DNA of 64,000 nt from Arthrobacter psychrolactophilus. GTDB lineage: Bacteria; Actinomycetota; Actinomycetes; Actinomycetales; Micrococcaceae. Position 1 is the first letter of the stretch. Every line of letters starts with the position of its first letter. Positions 8,887-16,685 of the stretch are shown here, piece after piece. The notes beneath the pieces were generated by a model. It did not search any database. It saw only the letters and a program-made list of their open reading frames with translations, and had not been told where the DNA came from. The translations under genes and the position numbers were made by a program. The stretch is taken from the NCBI RefSeq assembly GCF_003219795.1, contig NZ_QJVC01000002.1:62001-126000 (forward strand), read 5' to 3'.

Positions 8887-8947
8887 GATTCGAACCCGCG
8901 TTACCGCCGTGAGAGGGCAGCGTACTAGGCCGCTATACGATGGGGCC
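8875..8947 (-). tRNA. tRNA-Glu(CTC)
   Basis: 73 nt, folding with acceptor GGCCCCA/TGGGGTC, anticodon arm CTGCC-CTCTCAC-GGCGG (anticodon CUC) and T-arm GCGGG-TTCGAAT-CCCGC. No CCA is encoded. The IS abuts its 3' end and separates it from its old terminator; maturation now depends on processing of a longer transcript. Confidence 0.95.
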
Positions 8948-9040
8948 CTAGTTACATTCATTCATTTATTACTAAACGAACATCAATATAGTACTCGATG
9001 TTTGCTTCGCACACCAAATGACAGGTGGCTTTTACAAACG

Positions 9041-9112
9041 CTGGGATACCAGGACTCGAACCTAGAATGTCGGTACCAGAAACCGATGTGTTGCCAATTA
9101 CACCATATCCCA
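9041..9112 (-). tRNA. tRNA-Gln(CTG)
   Basis: 72 nt; acceptor TGGGATA/TATCCCA, anticodon arm TCGGT-TTCTGGT-ACCGA (anticodon CUG), T-loop TTCGAGT. No encoded CCA. It lies 93 nt upstream of tRNA-Glu on the same strand, so the two form one unit; a good promoter sits about 70 nt upstream. Confidence 0.95.
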
Positions 9113-9182
9113 ATGGCTGCGCATTTCGCCTTGAAGTCCGCGGGTTTCCCCGGCCCTTCAGCGGCTCTCGCGCCGGGATAAA

Positions 9183-9211
9183 ACTATACCCGAGAGTTTG
9201 CGGAACAGCAA
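9183..9211 (-). promoter_or_regulatory. Promoter of the tRNA-Gln/tRNA-Glu unit
   Basis: On the minus strand TTGCTG, a 17-nt spacer and TATAGT form a good housekeeping promoter ending about 70 nt before tRNA-Gln. There is no other gene between. Confidence 0.65.
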
Positions 9212-9434
9212 AACGAGAACGACACTTTTGACTATGCTGTGCGTCACATGCGATTTCTGGCCGCATTTTCCCCTACATCTAGGGAATTTTCAGGTGTCGA
9301 CTAGCTACCGCTGATAGAACCGACAGCAAAGGCACGCCGCAGGAGGAATTCTTGCCAATCGATTCACGCCCTCGAGCCCAAAACCCGTAGCGTTGAACAC
9401 CAGACCGCCAAGATCAGGAACTTAAAGAAACTGC

Positions 9435-11330
9435 ATGAAGCCAAACTCAGCACACAATCTTTCCCGCAGGACACTCATTTCTGGCACGGCACTTGGGCTT
9501 ACCTCTCTGGCCTTGGCCGGATGTGACCGTGCACCCGAGCCGATTCCAGCACCGTCACTTTCTCCCACCCCTACACCACCGCCCGTTTCCATAGCTCCCG
9601 CAATCGCGCTGACCACGCTGGAGACGCGGCTCGTCGCAGGCCAGCGACTGGACCCCAAGAAGCCTTATAGGCGCTTAGCCGCCGGTGAGGGCCAGCCGCT
9701 TGTAGTTCGGGAGGAACTCTGTAAGGCAGATTCTCAACGGGTCGGGAAACGTAGAACCCTGACGACTTTCGGACACATTACCGACACTCACATATTGGAT
9801 CCAACGTCGCCCGCTCACACCATACTTGGAGCTTTCAATACTAAGTCGATGGAAAACCTGGACAGGTCAACCTATTACTTCCGCCCGCAAGAGGCCCTGA
9901 CCGTTCAGGTTATGGATGCAATGATTCGGCGCCTGAACGAAGTGAACCGTGGACCGGTGACTGGGCAACCATTCGACTTTTACATATCTACAGGCGATTC
10001 CAGTGATAATCGCGGCGCCAACGAAGTTCATGCGTTCATTGACGTTATGAACGGAGATACAGCCACCGCGTTTGCCTTCCCTGGAAAGTACAACGGCCTA
10101 CAAGAACCTTTGGTTCTTCCCAAAGAACTAGCCAAATTCATATGGCAACCAGTACAACCTAAAAAATCTACAGGATCGTCTATCTGGCAAAATCAATATG
10201 GCTTTCCTACTGTGCCTCATATCCTAGAAGATGCATCTAAACCGGTTGCCACCCGAGGCGCTAGTGTTCCTTGGTACTCCGGATTCGGCAATCACGACTC
10301 GTTAGTTCATGATGGAGTCGGCAATCTGGGCACCCCAAACGAGATCTACTATAAGACTTTGGCGACGGGAGATAAGATTCCGCTCTCGCTACTTGACGAT
10401 ACTGATTTCGCTTCTTTTATGAAGAAACTCAATGGGTCAACTGAACCACAGATCAAAGACATCCAAGCCGCTATTCCTGGTAGAACCGTCGAGGCTTCAC
10501 AGCAACGGCGCCCCTTGTCGAAGACTGAGTTCATGAGCGCACATATGATCAACCCCGGACCTCACGGTCCCGTGGGTCATGGGTTTACGGACGACAACAT
10601 TCGAGGAGGCTTTGCCTATTACAGGTTCCAAATCGCAGACGGAATCATTGGACTCATGCTTGACACCACGGATACCAATGGTGTCGGTTACGGATCGCTT
10701 GATACGCATCAAGCTGCTTGGCTGAAAAAAGAACTCATGTCAGCTTCAGCCACGTACTTTGATGAAGATGGTGTCGAGAAAGCCAACGACACCGACGATC
10801 AGTTGATAGTCGTCTTCAGCCATCACCCGTCCATAACATTCAGCCCGAAGAATTTACCAACCTCTAACGAGGGTGACATTACTAGCCCCGAGGAAATACA
10901 AGACCTGTTTGCTCGCTTTCCGAATGTGATCCTCTGGATCAGCGGTCATCTCCACAGAAACGCATGCTGGCCCCGACCTAGCAAAAGAATGGGGCATGGT
11001 TTCTGGGAGGTCAGCACAGCATCACACATCGATTTCCCTCAGCAATCGAGATCAATGGAGATCATCGACAACATGGACGGTTCACTGTCTCTGATAGGCG
11101 TCATGATCGACCACTCAGAGGCCCGGGAAATCGACTATTCTGGGCGATTTTCACCGGCCGATATGGCGGTACTCAGTTTGGAACTCGCCTTGAACTCGCC
11201 AAGGGCCGGCGTAGAGAAATCCTCAGGTAGGGACAAGGACCAAAACGTCGAGCTACTGCTCAAGAAGCCATTCGAATCACCGGCCCCAACAACAGCTGCA
11301 ACATCGACGGCAACGCCTACCGCCGGTTAG
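9435..11330 (+). CDS. Exported metallophosphoesterase lipoprotein
   Basis: 631 residues. The N-terminus has a twin-arginine/lipoprotein signal: RR at 11-12, a hydrophobic run and lipobox LAGC with Cys30, then a Pro/Thr-rich linker. Calcineurin-like metal-binding motifs follow in order: GHITDTH (D117, H119), STGDSSDN, GFGNHD, FSHHPS and SGHLHRN. Residue spacing and the large inserts resemble the actinobacterial group represented by Propionibacterium PPA1498 (TIGR03767), substrate unknown. The C-terminus is Ala/Thr/Pro rich. Stands alone, overlapping the convergent HAD gene by 4 bp. Assignment to the exact family is from memory; the phosphoesterase fold is clear. Confidence 0.85.
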   Translation: MKPNSAHNLSRRTLISGTALGLTSLALAGCDRAPEPIPAPSLSPTPTPPPVSIAPAIALTTLETRLVAGQRLDPKKPYRRLAAGEGQPLVVREELCKADSQRVGKRRTLTTFGHITDTHILDPTSPAHTILGAFNTKSMENLDRSTYYFRPQEALTVQVMDAMIRRLNEVNRGPVTGQPFDFYISTGDSSDNRGANEVHAFIDVMNGDTATAFAFPGKYNGLQEPLVLPKELAKFIWQPVQPKKSTGSSIWQNQYGFPTVPHILEDASKPVATRGASVPWYSGFGNHDSLVHDGVGNLGTPNEIYYKTLATGDKIPLSLLDDTDFASFMKKLNGSTEPQIKDIQAAIPGRTVEASQQRRPLSKTEFMSAHMINPGPHGPVGHGFTDDNIRGGFAYYRFQIADGIIGLMLDTTDTNGVGYGSLDTHQAAWLKKELMSASATYFDEDGVEKANDTDDQLIVVFSHHPSITFSPKNLPTSNEGDITSPEEIQDLFARFPNVILWISGHLHRNACWPRPSKRMGHGFWEVSTASHIDFPQQSRSMEIIDNMDGSLSLIGVMIDHSEAREIDYSGRFSPADMAVLSLELALNSPRAGVEKSSGRDKDQNVELLLKKPFESPAPTTAATSTATPTAG

Positions 11331-12079
11331 AGTCCCAGTAGCAGGGTAAGTCCCGCCAGATCTTCGATGGTCATGACACCATCTGCGTCAGACGGCGGGA
11401 CTTTTCCGTCCCTGTTAAGCCACACGCCGTGCAGCCCCGCGCGCGAGGAGGCTACGCCGTCGATCAGGTAGTTGTCCCCCACGTAGATGGTCTCTTCGGG
11501 AAGAGTGCCGAGCTGGCGGCAACCCTCGAGGAAAATAGCGGGATCGGGCTTGGACACGTTGACCGTGTCAATGCCCACCAGCACCTCAATACGGCTCAGA
11601 CCGGCCTGGTCCAGCTTGGCGCGCTGATAGTCGTGCACGTTGTTACTCACGGCCCCGTAGGGGATGCCAGCGGCGTCCAAGGCGTCTAGAACCGGCACGA
11701 CATCGGTGAAGGCACGAATGGAGCGAGGCTGGGCCAGCTCGAAGTCCGTGATCCACTGCTGCTCTGCCGCCGCATCAAAGGCCACTCCAAGGTGCTCGAA
11801 CACGACGCGTGCCCGCAGTCCTCGCTGTTGGCCGAAGGAGAACTCACCGTCCACGTAACGGTCATAGTAGCGCTCCGGATCTGCCATGTAGAGGGCCGAA
11901 AAATCCGCCCAGTCATTGGGGCCAAAGTCCGGCAAGAGGTGGGCCGAGGCCGACACCATGGCGTCCGTCATTGCGGCCACGAGGTCAACGAGGGTCTCAT
12001 CGATGTCAAACAAAACACCGCTGACCCGCCCCGTGAAAGGGGCGGATGCAGCGGTGTTTGTTGTTGCGTCTAGCGTCAA
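11327..12079 (-). CDS. HAD-superfamily hydrolase
   Basis: 250 residues. The nucleophile motif VLFDIDETL (D25, D27) opens the core; motif II lies at AVSNNV, motif III lysine in VNVSKPDP and motif IV in YVGDNYLIDG, all intact, with a helical cap between I and II. Probably a small-molecule phosphatase; substrate not predictable. The start is a TTG at 12079, only 3 nt after the gltX stop, with AAGG inside the gltX end; no ATG or GTG fits ahead of motif I. Co-transcription with gltX is therefore likely. Confidence 0.85.
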   Translation of the reverse strand: MTLDATTNTAASAPFTGRVSGVLFDIDETLVDLVAAMTDAMVSASAHLLPDFGPNDWADFSALYMADPERYYDRYVDGEFSFGQQRGLRARVVFEHLGVAFDAAAEQQWITDFELAQPRSIRAFTDVVPVLDALDAAGIPYGAVSNNVHDYQRAKLDQAGLSRIEVLVGIDTVNVSKPDPAIFLEGCRQLGTLPEETIYVGDNYLIDGVASSRAGLHGVWLNRDGKVPPSDADGVMTIEDLAGLTLLLGL

Positions 12080-12082
12080 GGC

Positions 12083-13582
12083 TTAGCCCTTGAAGGCGCG
12101 CAGGCGCGTCAAGGAGGATTCCTTGCCCAGGATCACCATGGACTCGAAGAGCGGCGGTGAGACCTTGCGGCCGGACAATGCAGTGCGCACGGGACCGAAG
12201 GCGAAGCGCGGCTTGATGCCAAGGCCTTCAACCAGAGCGGACTTGAGCGCCGTCTGAATGTCTTCTGCGGTCCAGTCGGTGACAGCCTCGAGGGCGGCAA
12301 CGGCAGCCTCAAGAACCTCACTCAGGTTCTCCGGCATTCCCTTGCGGGCATCGTCGGCGACGTCCACGCCGTCGTCCTTCTTGAAAAGGAAGGAAATCAT
12401 CTCAGGTGCCTCACCCAACAAGGTGATGCGCTCCTGAACCAGCGGGGCAGCCTCGGTGAGGATCTCGTTCTCGCGATCCGTCAGGGTCTCCCCTACCAGG
12501 CCAGCCGCCTGTAGGTACGGGACGAGACGGTTGCGGAAGTCGGTACCCTCAAGCATGCGCACGTGGGTTCCATTGATGGCTTCAGCCTTCTTGATATCGA
12601 AGCGTGCCGGGTTACCCAGAACGTCGTGGATATCAAAGTTCTCAACCAGCTGGTCAACCGTGAAGATGTCTTCATCGGCGGAGAGCGACCAGCCCAGGAG
12701 GGACAGGTAGTTCAGCAGGCCCTCGGGGATGAAGCCGCGGTCGCGGTGCAGGAAGAGGCTGGACTCCGGGTCACGCTTGGAGAGCTTCTTGTTGCCGGCG
12801 CCCATGACGTAGGGCAGGTGGCCGAACAGCGGCATGTACTCGGCAACGCCGATCTCGTACAGGGCCTTGTAGAGGGCAACCTGGCGCGGGGTGGAGGACA
12901 GCAGGTCCTCGCCGCGGAGCACGTGGGTGATGCCCATGAGGGCGTCATCGACGGGGTTCACGAGCGTGTACAACGGAGCACCGTTGGGACGGACAATTGC
13001 GTAGTCCGGGACTGATCCTGCCTTAAAGGTGATCTCGCCCCGGACCAAGTCGTTGAACGTGATGTCTTCATCGGGCATGCGCAAGCGCAACGCCGGCTGA
13101 CGACCCTCAGCCTTGAAAGCAGCAATCTGCTCTGCGGTGAGGTCACGATCAAAGTTGTCGTATCCAAGTTTAACGTCTCGACCGGCTGCCTTATGACGGT
13201 CTTCTACCTCTTCAGGTGTGGAATAGGACTCATATGCGTGGCCACCCTCAAGGAGCTTGGCAATGACGTCCGAGTAAATCTCCCCGCGCTGCGACTGGCG
13301 GTACGGCTCATGCGGGCCGCCCACCTCAACACCCTCTTCCCAGGTGATACCGAGCCACTTCAGGGCGTCGAGGAGCTGGTTGTAGCTTTCCTCGCTATCG
13401 CGCTTGGCATCGGTATCTTCAATGCGGAAAATCATCTTTCCGCCGGTGTGACGTGCGTAGGCCCAGTTGAAGAGGGCCGTGCGGATCAGCCCGACGTGGG
13501 GCGTGCCTGTCGGTGACGGGCAAAACCGCACCCGGACAGGAGTTTCAGCGGTGACAGTGGGGATTAAGGCTGCGTTAGTCAT
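12083..13582 (-). CDS. gltX: Glutamyl-tRNA synthetase
   Basis: Class I aminoacyl-tRNA synthetase charging tRNA-Glu (and, in most actinobacteria, mischarging tRNA-Gln for the amidotransferase route). 499 residues, normal length. The HIGH-type motif is [11 protein letters not shown] near residue 26 and the KMSKS-type motif is KLSKRDPES near residue 267; the anticodon-binding domain fills the C-terminus. ATG start at 13582. It lies about 3 kb from tRNA-Glu/Gln, a sensible context. It heads an operon with the HAD gene. In many relatives an FAH-family gene directly precedes gltX; here 7 kb of other DNA intervenes. Confidence 0.97.
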   Translation of the reverse strand: MTNAALIPTVTAETPVRVRFCPSPTGTPHVGLIRTALFNWAYARHTGGKMIFRIEDTDAKRDSEESYNQLLDALKWLGITWEEGVEVGGPHEPYRQSQRGEIYSDVIAKLLEGGHAYESYSTPEEVEDRHKAAGRDVKLGYDNFDRDLTAEQIAAFKAEGRQPALRLRMPDEDITFNDLVRGEITFKAGSVPDYAIVRPNGAPLYTLVNPVDDALMGITHVLRGEDLLSSTPRQVALYKALYEIGVAEYMPLFGHLPYVMGAGNKKLSKRDPESSLFLHRDRGFIPEGLLNYLSLLGWSLSADEDIFTVDQLVENFDIHDVLGNPARFDIKKAEAINGTHVRMLEGTDFRNRLVPYLQAAGLVGETLTDRENEILTEAAPLVQERITLLGEAPEMISFLFKKDDGVDVADDARKGMPENLSEVLEAAVAALEAVTDWTAEDIQTALKSALVEGLGIKPRFAFGPVRTALSGRKVSPPLFESMVILGKESSLTRLRAFKG

Positions 13583-13887
13583 GATGAATCCAGTTTAGCC
13601 CCTGCCCGGGTTGGCCGTGTTCTTGCAGAGGATGCGAACTCGCTCACCCTACGCGGTGACTCGCATTCCAGCCCAGCTCATCAGTGCACCCAGATAGGTA
13701 TTGAGCTTGACTGCGCCTTACCCCAAGCACTTCACTGCAGCCTTGAAGGATAAGGACAAACAGGCAGGCGCATCCCTCATCACCAACGAAATGGCATAAG
13801 GAGCAGTTCTTGCTGGTAATTCACAAGGCCTTCATAAGGCGCGCTCGATATTCGAGGAGCATAAGGCGTACACCGGAGTGACGGCTG
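13583..13887. other. Gene-poor spacer upstream of gltX
   Basis: About 300 bp without a supported gene. It must hold the gltX promoter, but no convincing -10/-35 pair was found. An imperfect dyad (GATGCGA...TCGCATT, about 13631-13666) is the only structure seen. Confidence 0.4.
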
Positions 13888-14088
13888 CTAGTTGCCGAGC
13901 TTACTCTGTGGCGATTTGGCACGCATAAGGAGACTGTCGATAACCTTTTGAGTCTCACGTTGGCCGCTGAATGTCGTGACCCGACCAAAGGTCCGTCCCG
14001 ACGACGTTCGAATAATAATTCCTGCAGTGTCCATCGGCGACTTCGCGCTAGTGCTGGTTGACGTGCTGGACGTCGATTTCTTTACCAT
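13888..14088 (-). CDS. Small basic protein of unknown function
   Basis: 66 residues, not recognised. The ATG at 14088 has a strong Shine-Dalgarno (GGAAGGAG, about 6 nt upstream), which is the main reason to call it. The N-terminal third is Ser/Thr/Lys-rich and low-complexity; the centre reads GIIIRTSSGRTFGRVTTF, and the C-terminus is charged (11 Lys/Arg overall). No signal peptide or membrane segment. It lies 46 nt downstream of the membrane protein gene on the same strand and is probably in its transcript. Could be a nucleic-acid-binding or regulatory partner; this is speculation. Confidence 0.55.
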   Translation of the reverse strand: MVKKSTSSTSTSTSAKSPMDTAGIIIRTSSGRTFGRVTTFSGQRETQKVIDSLLMRAKSPQSKLGN

Positions 14089-14134
14089 TCTGGCTCCTTC
14101 CCTTAGTGAGCAGTGTAGCTGCTGGTGCCGACAT

Positions 14135-15412
14135 TCAGCTGGAAGTGTGGCGAAGCGAAAGGCCTAAAGCCCTAACTTGAACAAATAACACAGGAAACCA
14201 GACCAGCTCCTTCGTTGGCGAGACCAACGGGACCGCAGCCGACGCTGCGAGCAAGAACAAGGTCAAAACAGACATTAACAGCATCTTCCTGTAGGGGCCC
14301 ATAATCCAAGCCACTACTTCGTGCTCAGGACTCCGACTAAACCACGAAAGCAAGAGCGCTGGCCCTGTCAAAAGCAAGGAGACTGCGGCAGATACTGGGC
14401 CCGATGCGTCGGACACTATTACCCCGGGTACTAGCGACGACCCCCATGCGGCTAACGCAACAGCAAACGTAATCCAGACACTGAATCTGGCAACTTTATA
14501 CTGTCCCTGTCGCGACGGCGCCAAGGTCAATCCGGCGACAGCCGTGGCCATACGCTCACTGGGAGCACAGGCCAAATGGGCTAAAACCTGAGGTTTCGAA
14601 GGGGCGTCCACCGCACGATTTGTTGATGTTCCATTCGAACCGTACTCAACTATTTCAAGTTGCTTGTAGACCAACCCGGGAGGAACTTCTACTTCCAAAT
14701 GGTAACTGCGGGCGAACCCGTAGTCAGGAATCTCCCACGCAGCCTGCTGAGATCTAATGCCGCTTTGCTCGGGGGCGGTGTCGTCCCGCGAATATTTGAT
14801 GACACACCTCGTACCTGCAAGGTTGTCGTTTACTTCCACGAGCAGGAGAAAGGTCGTTGCGAACTGAAGGACAAATTCTCTGAATAGATCAACAGATCGA
14901 TCAAACTCAGCCCCTTTGTCCTCATCTGCCACTAGTTCTAGGCAATCCGCTAACCACACACTGAATTCGTTTGTCGAGGCGTCACAGCTTTCCGTTGTGG
15001 CGCGTACTACTGCAGTGACCACATCCCTACATCGGGCTGAACCACCTAATTCCTCGCCAAGAAGAGACTGCGCCAGCATCCGCAACATCGCCACGGCGTA
15101 GTTCCCATTGTCCTCGGCACCCAAAATCGACAACGAGGAGGCTCCGGCGCCTGAAGTGTCCACGTTCTTCAAGGCTCCCTTGCGCACGGACCCCAGTGGG
15201 ACAATCATTCGATCCTTACTTCCTGGAATGGAAGACCACTCAGGAAGCGTGATGTCATGCGAGATATGCCAGCGCGACTTTCCATTTTCCTGCATCCGCA
15301 GCGCTTCGACGCGCCTATGAACCCACTGTGGAGAGTTCATGATCAACCACGCAAGACAAAACTCAGGTGTGGGACTGTCCTGAACACTAGAAGCGACCTC
15401 AGCAGATGACAT
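14135..15412 (-). CDS. Uncharacterised membrane protein with large soluble N-terminal region
   Basis: 425 residues, function not recognised. Residues 1 to about 310 are soluble, with scattered Trp, Glu and Asp (PQWVHRRVEALR, WHISHDITLP). Residues about 315-420 hold three or four hydrophobic segments (WITFAVALAAWG, AAVSLLLTGPALLL, MLLMSVLTLFLLAAS, LVWFPVLFVQV). The arrangement resembles lone actinobacterial membrane proteins of unknown role that I recall from Streptomyces. Codon use and local composition look more AT-rich than neighbouring housekeeping genes, consistent with acquired DNA. Followed by a small basic ORF. ATG start at 15412; divergent from the ArsR gene. Confidence 0.7.
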   Translation of the reverse strand: MSSAEVASSVQDSPTPEFCLAWLIMNSPQWVHRRVEALRMQENGKSRWHISHDITLPEWSSIPGSKDRMIVPLGSVRKGALKNVDTSGAGASSLSILGAEDNGNYAVAMLRMLAQSLLGEELGGSARCRDVVTAVVRATTESCDASTNEFSVWLADCLELVADEDKGAEFDRSVDLFREFVLQFATTFLLLVEVNDNLAGTRCVIKYSRDDTAPEQSGIRSQQAAWEIPDYGFARSYHLEVEVPPGLVYKQLEIVEYGSNGTSTNRAVDAPSKPQVLAHLACAPSERMATAVAGLTLAPSRQGQYKVARFSVWITFAVALAAWGSSLVPGVIVSDASGPVSAAVSLLLTGPALLLSWFSRSPEHEVVAWIMGPYRKMLLMSVLTLFLLAASAAVPLVSPTKELVWFPVLFVQVRALGLSLRHTSS

Positions 15413-15654
15413 ACCCAGATTCTACGAGCAATCACAATGGAATTTCGATGTTGGTGCGAGTCTGCAGGTATCCTTTCTGGGCGCCCAACACGATCCTCAT
15501 CGGTGACAGAGTGCTTACGGCAGACTTCGTCATGCTGATTCCAGTTATGCCTGGGCAATAGTCCCTCAAAACGGCGGACCCGATCACTCTGGCGAGCTGC
15601 GACGGGGCTCCCACATTGCCCGCAACCCTTGACGACTTCGAATCCTCGGGAGTA

Positions 15655-15678
15655 ATCTACAACCAAATGGTTGTAGAT
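15655..15678. promoter_or_regulatory. Perfect palindromic operator over the arsR start codon
   Basis: ATCTACAACCA-AA-TGGTTGTAGAT: two perfect 11-bp arms with a 2-nt centre, overlapping the ATG at 15667. ACAACC-N4-GGTTGT sites are typical of ArsR-family repressors linked to SRPBCC genes, so autoregulation at translation start is expected. Confidence 0.8.
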
Positions 15679-16026
15679 CAGCTCAGCGAAAACGACACCG
15701 ACCGCCTCTTCCAGGCGTTCTCGGATGCGACCCGGCGAGACATAGTTCGCAGGGTCAGTAGTGCACCCTTCTCGGTGTCTGGACTGGCCGCCCTCTACGC
15801 CATGAGTTTCGCCGCGGTCCAGAAACATGTGGCCGTACTAGAACGCGCATCTCTGGTCACCAAGGAAAAGCGCGGAAGGGAGCAGGTGGTGCGCGCCAAT
15901 CATGAAGGTCTACAGCGTGCGCGCCAATTGCTCGATGAGTATGAGGCGATCTGGCGGGAACGTTCTAGCCGGATTGCAGATATTTTGGCAGAAGAAACCG
16001 AACAACTTGGAGATGCATTGCCATGA
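15667..16026 (+). CDS. ArsR-family transcriptional repressor
   Basis: 119 residues from the ATG at 15667 (MVVDQLSENDTDRLFQAF). The winged helix is visible: SDATRRDIVRRV, FSVSGLAALYAMSFAAVQKHVAVLERASLV (recognition helix), then a beta-wing and a dimerising C-terminal helix. No metal-binding cysteines are present, so it is not a metal sensor. An upstream in-frame start at 15616 would not fit the palindrome or family length. It overlaps the following SRPBCC gene by 4 nt (ATGA). This ArsR-SRPBCC pair is a recurring actinobacterial module, presumably sensing a small hydrophobic ligand. Confidence 0.9.
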   Translation: MVVDQLSENDTDRLFQAFSDATRRDIVRRVSSAPFSVSGLAALYAMSFAAVQKHVAVLERASLVTKEKRGREQVVRANHEGLQRARQLLDEYEAIWRERSSRIADILAEETEQLGDALP

Positions 16027-16508
16027 CAGTAACTAACTCCACCAAGTCCCCCGAGAAGCTGCAGCTGACCATCACCTCAGAGCTTGCCGCTAGCGTTGAA
16101 CGCGCCTGGCAGCTGTGGGAGGACCCCCGCCAGCTCGAGCGCTGGTGGGGCCCGCCCACCTGGCCGGCAACATTCGAAGACTATGACTTCCAGCCCGGCG
16201 GCGAGGTCGCCTACTACATGACCGGCCCAGACGGCTCCAAGGCCCGCGGCTGGTGGAAGTTTGTGTCCATTTCGGCCCCGACGAATCTGGAACTCGACGA
16301 CGGCTTCGCGGACGAAAACGGCGCCCCGGTCACCGAGATGGGGCAGGCCAGAATGTCGGTGACCTTGGAAGACCGCGCTGGCCTCACGCTCATGACCGTC
16401 GCCACCACGTTTGAAAACGAGGAACAGATGGCAAAGATGCTGGAGATGGGAATGGAAGAGGGAATGCGCGAGGCCATGGGTCAGATCGACGCCATCTTGG
16501 CCGAATAA
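16023..16508 (+). CDS. SRPBCC (AHSA1-like) domain protein
   Basis: 161 residues, a single START/Bet v1-like hydrophobic-pocket domain of the activator-of-Hsp90-ATPase-homologue group: AWQLWEDPRQLERWWGPPTWPATF near the N-terminus and the DDGFADENG and TLEDRAGLTLMTVATTF strands. Such proteins bind lipophilic ligands; the specific ligand is unknown. Translationally coupled to the ArsR repressor, so its product or ligand is probably the signal controlling the pair. The reading frame continues past the TAA for 32 further sense codons that look like a membrane-anchoring tail (see 16509). Confidence 0.88.
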   Translation: MTVTNSTKSPEKLQLTITSELAASVERAWQLWEDPRQLERWWGPPTWPATFEDYDFQPGGEVAYYMTGPDGSKARGWWKFVSISAPTNLELDDGFADENGAPVTEMGQARMSVTLEDRAGLTLMTVATTFENEEQMAKMLEMGMEEGMREAMGQIDAILAE

Positions 16509-16607
16509 CACCCCACCATCGGAGCACTCTTGGTGGCCATCGCACTGACACTCATGCTCCGCCGTCGAGCCTCCACACGAGGGACTAGCTCCACGAGCCA
16601 GACATGA
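16509..16607 (+). pseudogene. Possible relic of a membrane-anchor C-terminus
   Basis: Directly after the SRPBCC stop codon and in the same frame, 32 codons read HPTIGALLVAIALTLMLRRR and then a Ser/Thr-rich tail to a TGA at 16605. A hydrophobic helix followed by RRR is what ends sortase-anchored or tail-anchored proteins. There is no start codon of its own; the simplest reading is the remains of a deleted gene. Confidence 0.35.
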
Positions 16608-16611
16608 CAAT

Positions 16612-16673
16612 GGGACGGCGTTCGTGCTTTCGGACAGAGGTATACCTCTGTCCGAAAGCACGAACGCCGTCCC
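16612..16673. terminator. Perfect 62-bp palindrome, bidirectional terminator
   Basis: Two perfect 31-nt arms (16612-16642 and 16643-16673) meet at GGTATACC with no loop. It separates the convergent SRPBCC and permease genes. One of four long palindromes with a similar core in this window (others at 26851, 50173, 51390). Confidence 0.7.
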
Positions 16674-16685
16674 TTGGAGTTTTGC

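Noticed and set aside
8846-9181. Open frame covering the tRNA genes
   Set aside because: Lies over tRNA-Glu and tRNA-Gln; structural RNA explains the sequence.
13701-13799. Possible transposase-like fragment (LTAPYPKHF... in plus frame)
   Set aside because: Only the first few residues recall IS3 OrfA starts; too short and no inverted repeats.
15343-15828. 161-codon minus-strand frame across the arsR operator
   Set aside because: Antisense to arsR and the membrane protein start; the palindrome and ArsR fold explain the region.
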